The position numbers and the translations under genes are program-made. The notes beneath the pieces are model-generated. The model saw only the letters and a program-made list of their open reading frames with translations. It was not told the DNA's origin and did not search any database. Below, piece after piece: positions 38,381 to 49,546 of a stretch of 64,000 nucleotides of DNA; the stretch's first letter is position 1, and each line of letters opens with the position of its first letter. Source of the DNA: Alphaproteobacteria bacterium (GTDB lineage Bacteria > Myxococcota_A > UBA796 > CAJQPC01); NCBI GenBank assembly GCA_020632795.1, contig JACKEV010000010.1, forward strand, positions 62,001 to 126,000. The letters run 5' to 3'.

Positions 38381-39522
38381 CGACCCTCACCGAGCAGCTC
38401 CGCGCGGTCGAGCCCCGGCAGGTGGCCGCCTGGCTGCGTACCCGCGGCTGGACCCTGGTCACGCCCGACCCCGAGCGTGTCGCCGTCTACGAGAAACCCA
38501 CCGGGGACGAGGGACCCTTCGTCGTGGAGTTGCCGCTGGACCCCAGCTTCCGGGACTACACGCGGCGCATGGGCGAGGTGCTCCAGGTCCTCGTCGCGGC
38601 CAGCGGCCAGCCCGCCACATGGGTGCTCACCGAGCTGCGCGCCTCGACCTTCGATGTCGTGCGCCTGCGGGCGACAGGGCCGGGCGTCGGCGCGGGTCTG
38701 GTGCCCGTGGAGTTGGGCACGCGCCTGTTCTCGCTGACCCGGGAGCTGCTCCTGGCAGCCGCATGCGCGGCCCACGAGACCCGCCCGGTCTACCGCACCC
38801 GCAAGCCCGCGGAGGCCGTGGAGTTCCTCCGCCGCGTCAAGCTCGCCGCCCCCGAGGCCGGCAGCTTCATCGTGACCGTGCACGCGCCCGTGCCTCCGGT
38901 CCTGCAGACCACGCTGGCGGACGAGACCGAGGAGCCGCCCTTCGAGCGGCGCTCCACGCTCATGCTCGCCCGCTCGGCCTCGGCCGCCCGGGAGGCCGCG
39001 CAGCGCGCCGGGCTCGGCGAGGGAGCAGACCCCTTTGTGAACGGCACCGCCCAAGGCATCAGCGCCAACCTGCTCGAGGCCCTCTCCGGCTTCGTGGATG
39101 GCCAGGACGCCACCGGCCTGGACCTGAGCTTTGCCTGGGCGTCCTCCAGACCTGCACCCGCTGGGACGCCCACCGCTCTGCACCTGGGCTCGGACCTCGC
39201 GCCGATCCTCCAGGAGGGCGCTCGGGTGCTGCGCGCGCGCGCCCCGCGCCCGGACTTCGAGCTGGAGGGCATCGTGGTGCGCCTGGACAGCGAGGCCCCG
39301 GACGCTGGGGGCCAGGTCGTCGTCACCGGCCAGATCGACGGACAGCCGCGCAAGGTGAAGGTCCCCATGGGACCCGAGGACTACGCGCTGGCGCTGCGCG
39401 CCCACGAGGGCCAGCAGTTCCTCCGCTGCGAAGGGGAGCTGGTGCGTCAGGGTCGGCGCTATCATCTGGAGCGCGTTCGCCATGTGACCCTGCTTGACGA
39501 CGACGGGGACACCGCAGACTGA
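38377..39522 (+). CDS. Unknown partner of the DUF4365-like protein
   Basis: The 381-residue protein has no signal peptide or membrane helix. I recall similar proteins next to small nuclease-like genes, but cannot name a family. Recognisable stretches are PFVVELPLDPSFRDYTRRMGEV near residue 45, a central helical part, and a C-terminal beta-rich domain (FELEGIVVRLDSEAPDAGGQVVVTG, RYHLERVRHVTLLDDD) that may be nucleic-acid- or ligand-binding. Its ATG overlaps the upstream stop. As a partner it could sense the trigger or neutralise the nuclease. Confidence 0.72.
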   Translation: MTTLTEQLRAVEPRQVAAWLRTRGWTLVTPDPERVAVYEKPTGDEGPFVVELPLDPSFRDYTRRMGEVLQVLVAASGQPATWVLTELRASTFDVVRLRATGPGVGAGLVPVELGTRLFSLTRELLLAAACAAHETRPVYRTRKPAEAVEFLRRVKLAAPEAGSFIVTVHAPVPPVLQTTLADETEEPPFERRSTLMLARSASAAREAAQRAGLGEGADPFVNGTAQGISANLLEALSGFVDGQDATGLDLSFAWASSRPAPAGTPTALHLGSDLAPILQEGARVLRARAPRPDFELEGIVVRLDSEAPDAGGQVVVTGQIDGQPRKVKVPMGPEDYALALRAHEGQQFLRCEGELVRQGRRYHLERVRHVTLLDDDGDTAD

Positions 39523-39589
39523 AACACGGCGCTGACCTCCAACGGTCCGCCCCACCCCAGATTCTTTCAACAACCCTGACCCCTTGCGC

Positions 39590-39595
39590 TACGGT
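39590..39595 (+). promoter_or_regulatory. Possible -10 box (TACGGT) of the lipoprotein gene
   Basis: TACGGT lies 31 bases before ATG 39627 and is preceded by an AT-richer stretch (ATTCTTTCAACAA) about 20 bases upstream. It is the only promoter-like sequence in the 104-base gap after the DUF4365 pair. Confidence 0.3.
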
Positions 39596-39626
39596 ATGGC
39601 TCCCCCCGCCTCCCAGGATGGAAGCC

Positions 39627-41675
39627 ATGCGCCTGCCCGCGTTCTGCCTGCTCCTCGCCCTCGCCGCCTGCAAGGACAAGCCCCCCATCGACGAGACCGG
39701 CGCCGACGGCCCGGTGGACGCCGACGGGGACGGCTTCGACACCGAGGTGGACTGCGACGACAGCGACGGGTCGGTCCACCCCGGCGCGACCGAGCAGCCC
39801 TACGACGGCGTCGACAACGACTGCGACCCGGAGACGGTCGACGACGACCTCGACGGGGACGGCTTCGTCAGCGCCGAGGACTGTGACGACGCCGACGGCG
39901 CGGTGAACCCCGACGCCGCCGAGCGCTGCGACGGCGTCGACAACGACTGCGACGGCGAGATCGACGAGGGCGACGCCGAGGACGCCGGCACCTGGTACGC
40001 CGACGGGGACGCCGACGGCTACGGCGCCGACGAGAGCGCCATCACCGCCTGCGAGCAGCCCTCCGGCCACGTGGCCGCGGGCGGCGACTGCGACGACGCC
40101 GACGCGGCGTACAACCCCGCCGCCACCGAGGACGACTGCACCGACCCCAACGACTACAACTGCGACGGCTCGGTGGGCTTCGCCGACGCCGACGGGGACG
40201 GCTGGGCGGCCTGCGAGGACTGCGACGACGCCGACGCCGCCATCAGCCCCGACGCCACCGAGGTCTGCGACGCGGTCGACAACGACTGCGACGGCACCAT
40301 CGACGAGCCCGACGCCGCCGACGCGCCCCTCTGGTACGCCGACACCGACGGCGACGGCTACGGCGACCCGGTCACCGGCCAGGCCGCCTGCGAGTCCCCC
40401 TCCGGCACCGTCGCCGACAGCAGCGACTGCGACGACACCCACGACGACGTCTACCCCGGCGCGGCGGAGACCTGCGACGAGCTGGACGGCGACTGCGACG
40501 GCACCGTGGACGAGGGCGTGCAGCTCACCTACTACCAGGACGCCGACGGCGACGGCTACGGCGACCCCGCCAGCACCACCCTGGCCTGCGACGTGCCCTC
40601 CGGCTACGCCGAGGCCGACGGGGACTGCGACGACGGCGCCGCTGCGGTCAACCCCGACGCCACCGAGGTCTGCGACGGCGTCGACAACGACTGCGACGGC
40701 ACCACCGACCCCGCCTCCAGCGCCGACGCCGCGACCTGGTACGCCGACACCGACAGCGACGGCTACGGCGACGCCAGCAGCGCCACGGTGAGCTGCACCC
40801 AGCCCGCCGCCACGGTCTCCGACAGCACCGACTGCGACGACGGCGACGCCAGCGTGTTCCCCGGCGCCGACGAGTACTGCAACAGCGTCGACGACGACTG
40901 CGACGGCACCACCGACGAGGACGACGCCCTGGATGCGGTGAGCTGGTACGCCGACGGCGACAGCGACACCTACGGCGACGTGAACAGCCCCACGGTCGCC
41001 TGCACCCAGCCCTCCGGCTACGTCGGCGACGACAGCGACTGCGACGACAGCGACGCCAGCCTGGGCCCCTGCGCGAGCTGCCTGAACATCCTGGACGCCG
41101 GGCGCAGCACCGGGGACGGCGTCTACAGCTTCGACCCCTGCAACACGGGCGTCGACAGCGACTACTACTGCGACATGACCACCGACGGCGGGGGCTGGAC
41201 CTTGGCCGGCTGGCAGTCCGCCAGCGCCACGACCTACCTGGGCACCAACGACCGGGGCACGGTCGGGGACGCCTCGGACTGGTCGCGGGACCTCGCCTGC
41301 GTGGGCTACGCCGAGGTCATGGTCTTCAACCGGACCTACGGCGGCTCCTTCTCCCAGAGCTACACGCCGTCGACCTGGGCAGAGACCGGCACCAACCTGG
41401 CGATCGGCAGCGCCGGGACCGCCTTCAAGCACGGCACCTACGGGCCTTCGAACAGCCTGATCGTCATGGGCTGCGTGGACTACACCTACAACGGCGGGGT
41501 CTACCCCCAGTACGCCTGTGACAGCGACAGCCAGCGCTCCGCGAAGGGCCACCTGGCCGACTACGCGGGCGAGTACTGCTCCGGCGGGCGCCTGGACCGC
41601 ACCTGGGCGTGGTCGAACGGGTCGAGCTGCTCGTACCGGGGCACGGCCTACACCTGGGGCTTCGCCATCCGGTGA
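39627..41675 (+). CDS. MopE-type multi-repeat lipoprotein with fibrinogen-like C-terminus
   Basis: ATG 39627 starts the lipoprotein signal MRLPAFCLLLALAAC (lipobox Cys 15); ATG 39618 would add three residues. Eight Asp/Cys-rich MopE-type units fill residues 30-480, for example DCDDADAAISPDATEVCD. The last 200 residues contain CDMTTDGGGWTLAGW, a fibrinogen-C or lectin-like signature. The order of units, including DPNDYNCDGSVG, matches the gene at 3608, so they are paralogues. It is expected on the cell surface with bound cations. The stop overlaps the next gene's GTG. Confidence 0.9.
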   Translation: MRLPAFCLLLALAACKDKPPIDETGADGPVDADGDGFDTEVDCDDSDGSVHPGATEQPYDGVDNDCDPETVDDDLDGDGFVSAEDCDDADGAVNPDAAERCDGVDNDCDGEIDEGDAEDAGTWYADGDADGYGADESAITACEQPSGHVAAGGDCDDADAAYNPAATEDDCTDPNDYNCDGSVGFADADGDGWAACEDCDDADAAISPDATEVCDAVDNDCDGTIDEPDAADAPLWYADTDGDGYGDPVTGQAACESPSGTVADSSDCDDTHDDVYPGAAETCDELDGDCDGTVDEGVQLTYYQDADGDGYGDPASTTLACDVPSGYAEADGDCDDGAAAVNPDATEVCDGVDNDCDGTTDPASSADAATWYADTDSDGYGDASSATVSCTQPAATVSDSTDCDDGDASVFPGADEYCNSVDDDCDGTTDEDDALDAVSWYADGDSDTYGDVNSPTVACTQPSGYVGDDSDCDDSDASLGPCASCLNILDAGRSTGDGVYSFDPCNTGVDSDYYCDMTTDGGGWTLAGWQSASATTYLGTNDRGTVGDASDWSRDLACVGYAEVMVFNRTYGGSFSQSYTPSTWAETGTNLAIGSAGTAFKHGTYGPSNSLIVMGCVDYTYNGGVYPQYACDSDSQRSAKGHLADYAGEYCSGGRLDRTWAWSNGSSCSYRGTAYTWGFAIR

Positions 41676-43258
41676 GGTTATCGGAGGGTGTGCGCTCCCT
41701 CCCCTGGAAGAGGCTCCTGTTCGCGCTCGCCCCGGCGGTCGCCCTGCTGCTGGGCGCGGAGGCGGTCCTGCGCGTGGCGTGGCGTCCGCCGCCGGAGGTG
41801 CGCGGGGCCGAGGCGGTGCGGGGCACGCTGCTCCACCCCCACCCCACCCGGCTGTGGGCCCCCGCCCCCGGGGCGCTGGACAACTTCGGCGTGCCCGTGC
41901 GCATCGACGAAGACCACCTGCGGGCCGAGGTGGCCGGCGCGGCGGGCCCGCTGGTGCTGACCCTGGGGGACTCCAGCGTGTTCGGGCACGGCCTGACCGA
42001 GCCCGACACCCTGCACGCCCGGCTCCATCAGGCCCTCGCCGCGCGCGGGGTCGACGCCCGGGTCCGCACCCTGGCCATCCCCGGCTACAGCACCGAGCAG
42101 CTCAAGGTGGTCCTGGAGGAGGTGGGCTGGGACATGGGGCCGGCGCTGCTGGTGGTCGGGGCGATGTGGTCGGACAGCAACGTCGACCACTTCCAGGACC
42201 GGGTCTGGCTGGAGGCGCTGCGCGCGCCGGGCAGCCGCCTGCGTCGGCTGGCGCGCCGGACGCGGCTGGTACAGTGGCTGTCGGAGCGCGCGCCCATCGA
42301 GGAGACCGGGCAGGCCTCCAACCACACGGCGGTCACCTGGGTGCAGGACGCCACCCGCACCGGCCTGCGCCGGGTGCCCCTCCAGGACTACGCCGCGAAC
42401 CTCGACGGGATCCTGGCCGAGGCCGCCGCGCGCGGGGTGGGCGCGGTGGTGTTGACGCCATGCTCCAGGTCGCGACTCGCGTCCAGCGAGGGGACCTTCG
42501 CGCCCTATGTCGACGCGATGGCCCGGGTGGCCGCGCGACGGGGTACGCCGCAGGTCGATGCCTGCGCCGCCCTGACCCGGGACGGAGACGCCTGGTTCCT
42601 GGACGCGCTGCACCCCAACGGCGCCGCCAACGCCCGCTACGCCGACGCCCTGGCCGACGCCCTGGTCGCGGCGGGGTGGCCGACCCGGGCCCTGCTCCCC
42701 TCCCCGGCCGCGCCCTTCGACACCCCCCTGGTGGACCCCTACGCCCCGACCCTGCCGGCGACGGCCGCCGAGACCCGTCAAGCCCTCCTCGCCGCCCTCG
42801 ACACGATGAAAGACGACCCCCTGGCGGGGCTGGCGGCCTGCGCGGCCATCGGCGAGCCCGCCTCCCGGGAACTCTGCGCGATGGCCGTGATCGCGTCGGA
42901 TCGGAGCCTGGGGACCCAGGCCTGCGCGCTGCCCGCCGAGCCGGAGGGCTGCTGGATGGCGCTGGCTCTGGCCACCCGGGAGCCCCGATGGTGCGCCCGC
43001 GCCGGGGCACGCAAGGAGGACTGCTGGCGGGAGCTCTCCCTGCGCCCGGAAGCCCCCTGGCTCCAGGAGGGCCTGACCGGCGCAGCGCTGGTGGACGCCG
43101 TCAGCGCCCAGCTCACCCGGGCGGGGCTGCCGGTGGACCACGCGGAGACCTGGCGATTTGTATTCAGCAATCCGGATCAGGACTGCGCAGCCTACGAGGG
43201 CACGGTCGCCGAGCGCTTCTGTGCGGACCGGGGGGGGAGCCCTCCAGCGGGGCCTTGA
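41672..43258 (+). CDS. Membrane-anchored SGNH/GDSL-like protein with extra C-terminal region
   Basis: GTG 41672 overlaps the preceding stop as GTGA; GTG 41690 is also possible. The 528-residue product has an N-terminal membrane helix (RLLFALAPAVALLLGAEAVL), SGNH block I in LTLGDSSVFGHG and block V in DALHPNGAAN. The hydrolase part ends near residue 345. A Cys-containing helical region follows (for example DPLAGLAACAAIGEPASRELC), possibly repeat-like. It is probably an esterase or transferase for a surface polymer. It is related to the gene at 22556 but has the extra domain. Confidence 0.82.
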   Translation: MRLSEGVRSLPWKRLLFALAPAVALLLGAEAVLRVAWRPPPEVRGAEAVRGTLLHPHPTRLWAPAPGALDNFGVPVRIDEDHLRAEVAGAAGPLVLTLGDSSVFGHGLTEPDTLHARLHQALAARGVDARVRTLAIPGYSTEQLKVVLEEVGWDMGPALLVVGAMWSDSNVDHFQDRVWLEALRAPGSRLRRLARRTRLVQWLSERAPIEETGQASNHTAVTWVQDATRTGLRRVPLQDYAANLDGILAEAAARGVGAVVLTPCSRSRLASSEGTFAPYVDAMARVAARRGTPQVDACAALTRDGDAWFLDALHPNGAANARYADALADALVAAGWPTRALLPSPAAPFDTPLVDPYAPTLPATAAETRQALLAALDTMKDDPLAGLAACAAIGEPASRELCAMAVIASDRSLGTQACALPAEPEGCWMALALATREPRWCARAGARKEDCWRELSLRPEAPWLQEGLTGAALVDAVSAQLTRAGLPVDHAETWRFVFSNPDQDCAAYEGTVAERFCADRGGSPPAGP

Positions 43259-43349
43259 GGGGCCGAGGGCAGGGGGCCTGGCGATGGGGGGCCGATGCTC
43301 CGGAGCGGGTGGTCCATCCCATTCGAACACCCCCGAAACAACCCCTCCT

Positions 43350-44915
43350 TCAGAAATCGAGCTGGTCGAAGGTCAGCTCCTGGACCTCGTCCTGGGTCAG
43401 CCCCGAGCTGGCCTCGATGCGCAGGTCGCGGAACACGCCGGAGTCGGTGTCCTCAGCGACCACCTGCACGATGCCGTCGGCGTCGATCTCGAAGCCGATG
43501 CGCACCTTGATGTCCCCCCGAGGCGCCGCCCGCAGGCCGTCGAGCACGAACTGGCCCAGCAGCTCGTTGTCGCCGGCCATGCGGCTCTCGCCCTGGTAGA
43601 CCTCGACCCGCACCTCGGTCTGGTTGTCGTGGGCCGTGGAGAAGGTCTTGGCGGAGTCGGTGGGGATCGGGGTGTTGCGGGGGATCAGGACCTCGCAGAA
43701 GCCCCCGGCGGTGCGGATGCCCAGGCTCTGGGGGGTGACGTCCAGCAGCACCGAGCCGGGGGCGTCCAGGTCGTCGGTGGTGAGGTTGTGGGCCTGGATG
43801 GCGGCGCCGATGGCCACGACCTGGTCCGGGTCGATGCCGGTGTACGCGGGCTTGCCGAAGTAGAGGGAGACCGCGTCGCGCACCGCCAGCACCCGGGTCA
43901 TGCCCCCGACCATCAGGACGTGGTCGATCTGCTTGGGGGTCATGTGGGCCTGCTGGAGGGCGTCGTCGCAGGTCAGGAAGGTCTTCTGGATCAGCGGCAT
44001 CACGATGCGGGCGTACTGATCCCGGGTCAGCGTGGTCTCCAGGCCCAGCTCCTCGCCCCCCGGCCCCCGGGCCAGCGCCGGGACCGAGATGTTGACCGCC
44101 TCGTTGTCCGTGAGGCCGATCTTGGCGCGCTCGCTGGCGGCCCGCAGCTTGAGCCGCGCGGTGCGGTCCTCGCTCAGGTCCACCCCGGTCTGCCGCTGGA
44201 ACAGGGCCATCAGGAAGTCCCCGGCGGCGTAGTCGAAGTCGTCGCCGCCGAGGAAGGTGTCGCCCGAGGTGGAGACCACCTCGAAGATGTCGTCGTCCAG
44301 GCGCAGGAGGGACACGTCGAAGGTGCCGCCGCCCAGGTCGTAGACCGCGATGTGCTGGCGGCGGCCCTTGTTGAAGCCGTAGGCCAGGGCCGCGGCGGTG
44401 GGCTCGTTGATGATGCGCAGGCAGTCCAGGCCCGCGATGGTCGCCGCGTCCCGGGTGGCCTGGCGCTGGTGGTCGTTGAAGTAGGCCGGCACGGTGATGA
44501 CCGCCCCGGTGACCGGCTCGCCCAGGGCCTCCTCGGCGACCTGCTTCATGTGGCGCAGCACGTAGGCGGAGATCTCGGGGACGGCGTACACCCGCCCCTG
44601 CACGCTGACCCGGGCGTCGCCGTGGGGCCCCTCGACCACCTCGTAGGCGGTGGAGGCCATGAAGCGCTGGACCACGTCGCTGGACAGCCGCCGCCCGATG
44701 AGGCGCTTGGCCGACGCCACGGTGGTGCGCGGGGCGTAGATCATGTTCCGCCGGGCCCGGTGCCCCACGATGACCTGCCCGCCGTGCCCGAAGGCCACCA
44801 CCGAGGGCTGGGTGAGGTTCCCGAAGCCGTCCGCGAGCACCTTGGGGCCGTCGGGGCCCACCCAGGCCACGCAGGAGTTGGAGGTGCCCAGGTCGATGCC
44901 TACCGCGACGCCCAT
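43350..44915 (-). CDS. Hsp70/DnaK-family protein without a lid
   Basis: The 521-residue protein has all ATPase-domain motifs of Hsp70: GIDLGTSNSCVAW at the N-terminus, VPAYFNDHQRQATRDA, INEPTAAALAYGF, DLGGGTFDVSLL and VLMVGGMTRV. A beta-type substrate-binding domain follows (DVTPQSLGIRTAGG, EVRVEVYQGE), but the protein ends without the helical lid of DnaK (usually about 640 residues). It is therefore a specialised Hsp70, not the housekeeping chaperone. It overlaps the inositol monophosphatase gene by 16 bases and is last in a six-gene leftward run. Confidence 0.92.
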   Translation of the reverse strand: MGVAVGIDLGTSNSCVAWVGPDGPKVLADGFGNLTQPSVVAFGHGGQVIVGHRARRNMIYAPRTTVASAKRLIGRRLSSDVVQRFMASTAYEVVEGPHGDARVSVQGRVYAVPEISAYVLRHMKQVAEEALGEPVTGAVITVPAYFNDHQRQATRDAATIAGLDCLRIINEPTAAALAYGFNKGRRQHIAVYDLGGGTFDVSLLRLDDDIFEVVSTSGDTFLGGDDFDYAAGDFLMALFQRQTGVDLSEDRTARLKLRAASERAKIGLTDNEAVNISVPALARGPGGEELGLETTLTRDQYARIVMPLIQKTFLTCDDALQQAHMTPKQIDHVLMVGGMTRVLAVRDAVSLYFGKPAYTGIDPDQVVAIGAAIQAHNLTTDDLDAPGSVLLDVTPQSLGIRTAGGFCEVLIPRNTPIPTDSAKTFSTAHDNQTEVRVEVYQGESRMAGDNELLGQFVLDGLRAAPRGDIKVRIGFEIDADGIVQVVAEDTDSGVFRDLRIEASSGLTQDEVQELTFDQLDF

Positions 44916-45709
44916 GTCTGCTCCTGGCTGTTCGCCGGGTCGGCCGGCGGGCGCAGGAGCCCGGTCAGCGCGGCCGACATCTCATCATGAAGGAAACCGT
45001 TCGTGGCCAGGATACGCTGCCCCTCCAGATCCAGCGCGCCGCCGTCCATGTCGGTGACCCGCCCGCCGGCCTCGCGGACCAGCAGGGCGCCCGCCGCGAT
45101 GTCCCAGGGGTTCAGGTTGAACTCCCAGAACCCGTCCAGCCGCCCGGCCGCCACCCAGGCCAGGTCCAGGGCCGCCGCCCCGGCGCGCCGGAAGCCCTGC
45201 GTGCGCAGCAGCATCTCCCGCACGAAGGAGAGGTAGAAGTCGATGCGCTGCCTGCGATCGTAGGGGAAGCCGCTGGCCACCAGCGAACCGCTCAGTGATG
45301 ACGTCGAGCTGGTGCGGATCGTCGCGCCGTTGAGCGCCGCGCCGCCGCCCCGCCGGGCTTCGAACAGCTCGTCCCGGTTGGGGTCGTAGACCACGCCCAG
45401 CGCCAGCGCGCCGTCGGTCAGCAGCGCGATGGACACGCACCAGTGGGGCAACCCGTGCACGAAGTTGGTGGTGCCGTCCAGCGGATCGACGATCCAGCGC
45501 GTGGCGGCCCCCTCGGCCCCGCCGCCCTCCTCGCCCTGGATGGGGATGCCGGGGGCCTCGGCGCTCAGCATGTCCCGGATGAGGGCCTCGGAGGCGAGGT
45601 CGACCTGGGTCACGAGGTCGAGGGCGCCCTTGTGGTCCACCTGGAGGGCGCGCCGCTCAAGCTGGAGCCGCCCGGCCGCGCGGGCGGCGCGTCGGGCCAA
45701 CTCGATCAT
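44900..45709 (-). CDS. Inositol monophosphatase family protein (SuhB-like)
   Basis: The 269-residue protein has both metal-site motifs of the family: WIVDPLDGTTNFVHG near residue 82 and WDIAAGALLVREAGG near 213. GEEGGG supplies the upstream Glu. Such enzymes dephosphorylate inositol-1-phosphate or related sugar phosphates, and SuhB also acts in ribosome assembly and antitermination. Its ATG overlaps the dtd stop as ATGA. The end overlaps the Hsp70 gene. Confidence 0.92.
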   Translation of the reverse strand: MIELARRAARAAGRLQLERRALQVDHKGALDLVTQVDLASEALIRDMLSAEAPGIPIQGEEGGGAEGAATRWIVDPLDGTTNFVHGLPHWCVSIALLTDGALALGVVYDPNRDELFEARRGGGAALNGATIRTSSTSSLSGSLVASGFPYDRRQRIDFYLSFVREMLLRTQGFRRAGAAALDLAWVAAGRLDGFWEFNLNPWDIAAGALLVREAGGRVTDMDGGALDLEGQRILATNGFLHDEMSAALTGLLRPPADPANSQEQTWASR

Positions 45710-46146
45710 GGGGTGTCCACGATCAGCGTGACCGGGCCGTCGTTGACCAGCGAGACCTGCATGTCGGCGGCGAACACCCCGCGCTGGACCGGCACGCCCA
45801 GCGCGCCCAGCAGCGCGCAGAAGCGCTGGTAGAGCGGATCCGCCAGCTCCGGGGGCGCGGAGCCCACGAAGCTGGGCCGGCGCCCCTTGCGGCAGTCCCC
45901 GTAGAGGGTGAACTGGCTGACCACCAGGGCCTCCCCGCTGACGTCGGTGAGCCCGAGGTTCATCTTGCCCGCGTCGTCCGGGAAGATGCGCAGCCCGGCG
46001 AGCTTGCGGGCCATCCAGCCCGCCGCCGCCTCGTCGTCCCCGGAGGCCACCGCGAGCAGGATGAGGAGCCCCCGCCCGCAGCGGCCGACGACCTCGCCGT
46101 CCACGCTGACCGAGGCCTCGCGCACCCGCTGGACGACCGCCCGCAT
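45706..46146 (-). CDS. dtd: D-aminoacyl-tRNA deacylase
   Basis: This 146-residue protein is clearly DTD, which removes D-amino acids (and glycine from tRNA-Ala) wrongly attached to tRNA. It has the opening MRAVVQRVREASVSVDG, the active-site SQFTLYGD and the C-terminal NDGPVTLIVDTP, and the length is normal. It shares one base with the stop of the pseudokinase gene (TGATG) and overlaps the inositol monophosphatase gene by four bases, so it belongs to a translation-linked operon with gatB. Confidence 0.96.
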   Translation of the reverse strand: MRAVVQRVREASVSVDGEVVGRCGRGLLILLAVASGDDEAAAGWMARKLAGLRIFPDDAGKMNLGLTDVSGEALVVSQFTLYGDCRKGRRPSFVGSAPPELADPLYQRFCALLGALGVPVQRGVFAADMQVSLVNDGPVTLIVDTP

Positions 46147-48109
46147 CAGCCGCCTGAGCAGCTGATGGTGTCGCCGCTGACCGCGCAGGTGAACGCGCTG
46201 GTCTTCTGGACCGTGAACACGCCCATCGACCCACCCTGCTGCACCCGGCAGGTGACGATGCCCTCGAACACCATGCGGGTGGAGCCGGAGAAGCGCCGGC
46301 TCTGGCCGTCGCCGCAGTTGACCTCGACCTTGTCGGAGGTCCCGGTGACCGAGAGCTTGACCTCGCTGCGGCCGCTGGCCAGGGTCGTGCCCGTGGAGCC
46401 GCTGCTGCCCGACGAGCTGCTGCCGCTGGAGCCGCTGCCGCTGGACGAGCTGCCGCTGGACGACGAGCCGCTGCTGCCCGACGAGCCGCTGCTGGTCTTG
46501 CGGACGCCCGAGCCGCTGCTGCTCGACGAGCCGCTGCTGCCGGAGCTGCCGGAGCTGGAGGTGGTCTTCGGCGGCGGCTTGGGGGGATCGGGCTCCGGCG
46601 GGGGCGCGTCGGGCGGGGCCTCCGGGATGGTGCCGGTGTCCACCTTCTCCTTGGGCTGATCGGTTGGATCCTCGGGCTGCACGACGTCGCTGGGGTCGGG
46701 CTCGACCACGTCCCCGGTGCCCTGGTTGGAGAAGAACCAGTACGCCGCGCCGCCGATGCCGCCCAGGCCCAGGCAGCCGAACACCATGACGGCCACGCCG
46801 ATGGCCACCCACTTCAGGGGGCTGGAGGAGGGCTTCTCGTCGGGGTCGGGCTGGGCGGCGTCCGGATCGTCGTAGCTGGCGGCGGTGGGGCCCTGGATGT
46901 TGAAGTGCTGAGGCCGAGGATCCGGGGGCGGCGGGACGTCGTCCCGGGGCTGGGTGGGCTCGTCGTGCCCGTCGAACCCCTCGTCCCCGAAGAAGTCGTC
47001 GCTGGCGGAGCGCTGCGGCGGCTCCTGCCGCGGCGGCGGGTAGGGGGGCGGCGTGCGGACCGGCTCGCGCTGGATGGGCTCCGGCGGGGGCGGGGGCGGC
47101 GGCTCCCAGGCGGGCGGCGACGGGGCCTGGGGCAGCCGGGGCGGCTCGGGGGTGGAGGCCGGGGACGACCACTGCGCGGCGACGGGCCCACCGAGGTCCT
47201 CCTCGGGCGGCGCGGCCGGGCGGCGCCGGCCCGACGGCTGGGGCGCGTCGATCTGCCGAGGCTCGCGGAAGTTCTGGGCAGGCGGCAGCTCCTCGCTGTC
47301 GTCGTCCTCCTCCTCGGCGAGCAGGGCGGCGATCTTCTCGCGGCTCCAGAAGGCCGTGGACTCGCCCTTGGCGGAGGGCGCGGTGCGCTGGTTCTTGAAG
47401 CCGCCCGAGAAGTCCGCCGGCAGCGGGCCGCTGATGGCCTCGGGGCCGCCGAGGTCCTCGGTGATGGGGCCCGGGGCGCGGCGGCGGGGGGCGGCCTGGC
47501 CTCCCCCGGTGCCGATGGAGCGGGGCGCCCACTGGACCAGGCCTCGCCCGGGGCACTTGGAGCCGACCTCGGCGAGCACGTTCGCCGCGTCGAGGGCCTC
47601 TGGACGATCCTCCGGGTAGTACGCCATGATCTGACAGAGGAAGCGACGGACCTCCTCCAGCCAGCGGCGCCCCTCGACCTCGGAGAAGTCCATGGCCAGC
47701 ACGCGGTCGATGACCGCGTTGTCGTGGGCGTCGGGGTCCTTGGGCAGGCGCCCCAGGGGCTCGGGGGACATGAGCGAGTGCAGCACCACCCCCAGGCCGA
47801 ACATGTCGGTCTTGAGGCCGATGGGCCGCCCCTCGGGGGCCCGCGACGTGCGCCGGGGCACGCCGAAGCCCTCGATGGACACCGCCCCGCTGCCGTCGAC
47901 CTTGACGATGCCGGGCTTGATGTCGCCGTGGACCGCGCCGTCCTCCTCGGAGATCGTCAGGATGTCGGCCAGCGCCGAGCCGATCTCCAGCGCGACCTTG
48001 ATGGGCGGTCGCTCGCGGTCGAGCAGGGTGGCGAGGTCGATGCCCTCGGCCTCGCCCTCCAGGGTGAGGATGTTGCCCTCGAGGCCGGCCTCTCGGGTGT
48101 AGTGGTAGC

Positions 48110-48113
<4 letters not shown>
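46146..48113 (-). CDS. Pseudokinase-like membrane protein with Ser/Gly-rich C-terminus
   Basis: GTG 48113 overlaps the gatB stop as GTGA. The first 200 residues resemble the C-lobe of a serine/threonine kinase: HGDIKPGIV at 62-70 keeps the Asp and Lys but lacks the metal-binding Asn, and the DFG motif is EGFG at 81-84. No glycine loop or ATP-binding Lys is visible and the N-lobe is very short, so it is most likely inactive. A long Pro-rich linker, one membrane helix (WVAIGVAVMVFGCLGLGGIG) and a Ser/Gly-rich tract lead to a C-terminal Cys-containing beta domain outside the membrane. It may act as a signalling scaffold. Confidence 0.8.
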
Positions 48114-49537
<1,424 letters not shown>

Positions 49538-49546
49538 ACCGCCTGC

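Noticed and set aside
43259..43349. A terminator between the GDSL-like and Hsp70 genes
   Set aside because: The 91-base gap is GC-rich but I found no stem followed by a T-run.
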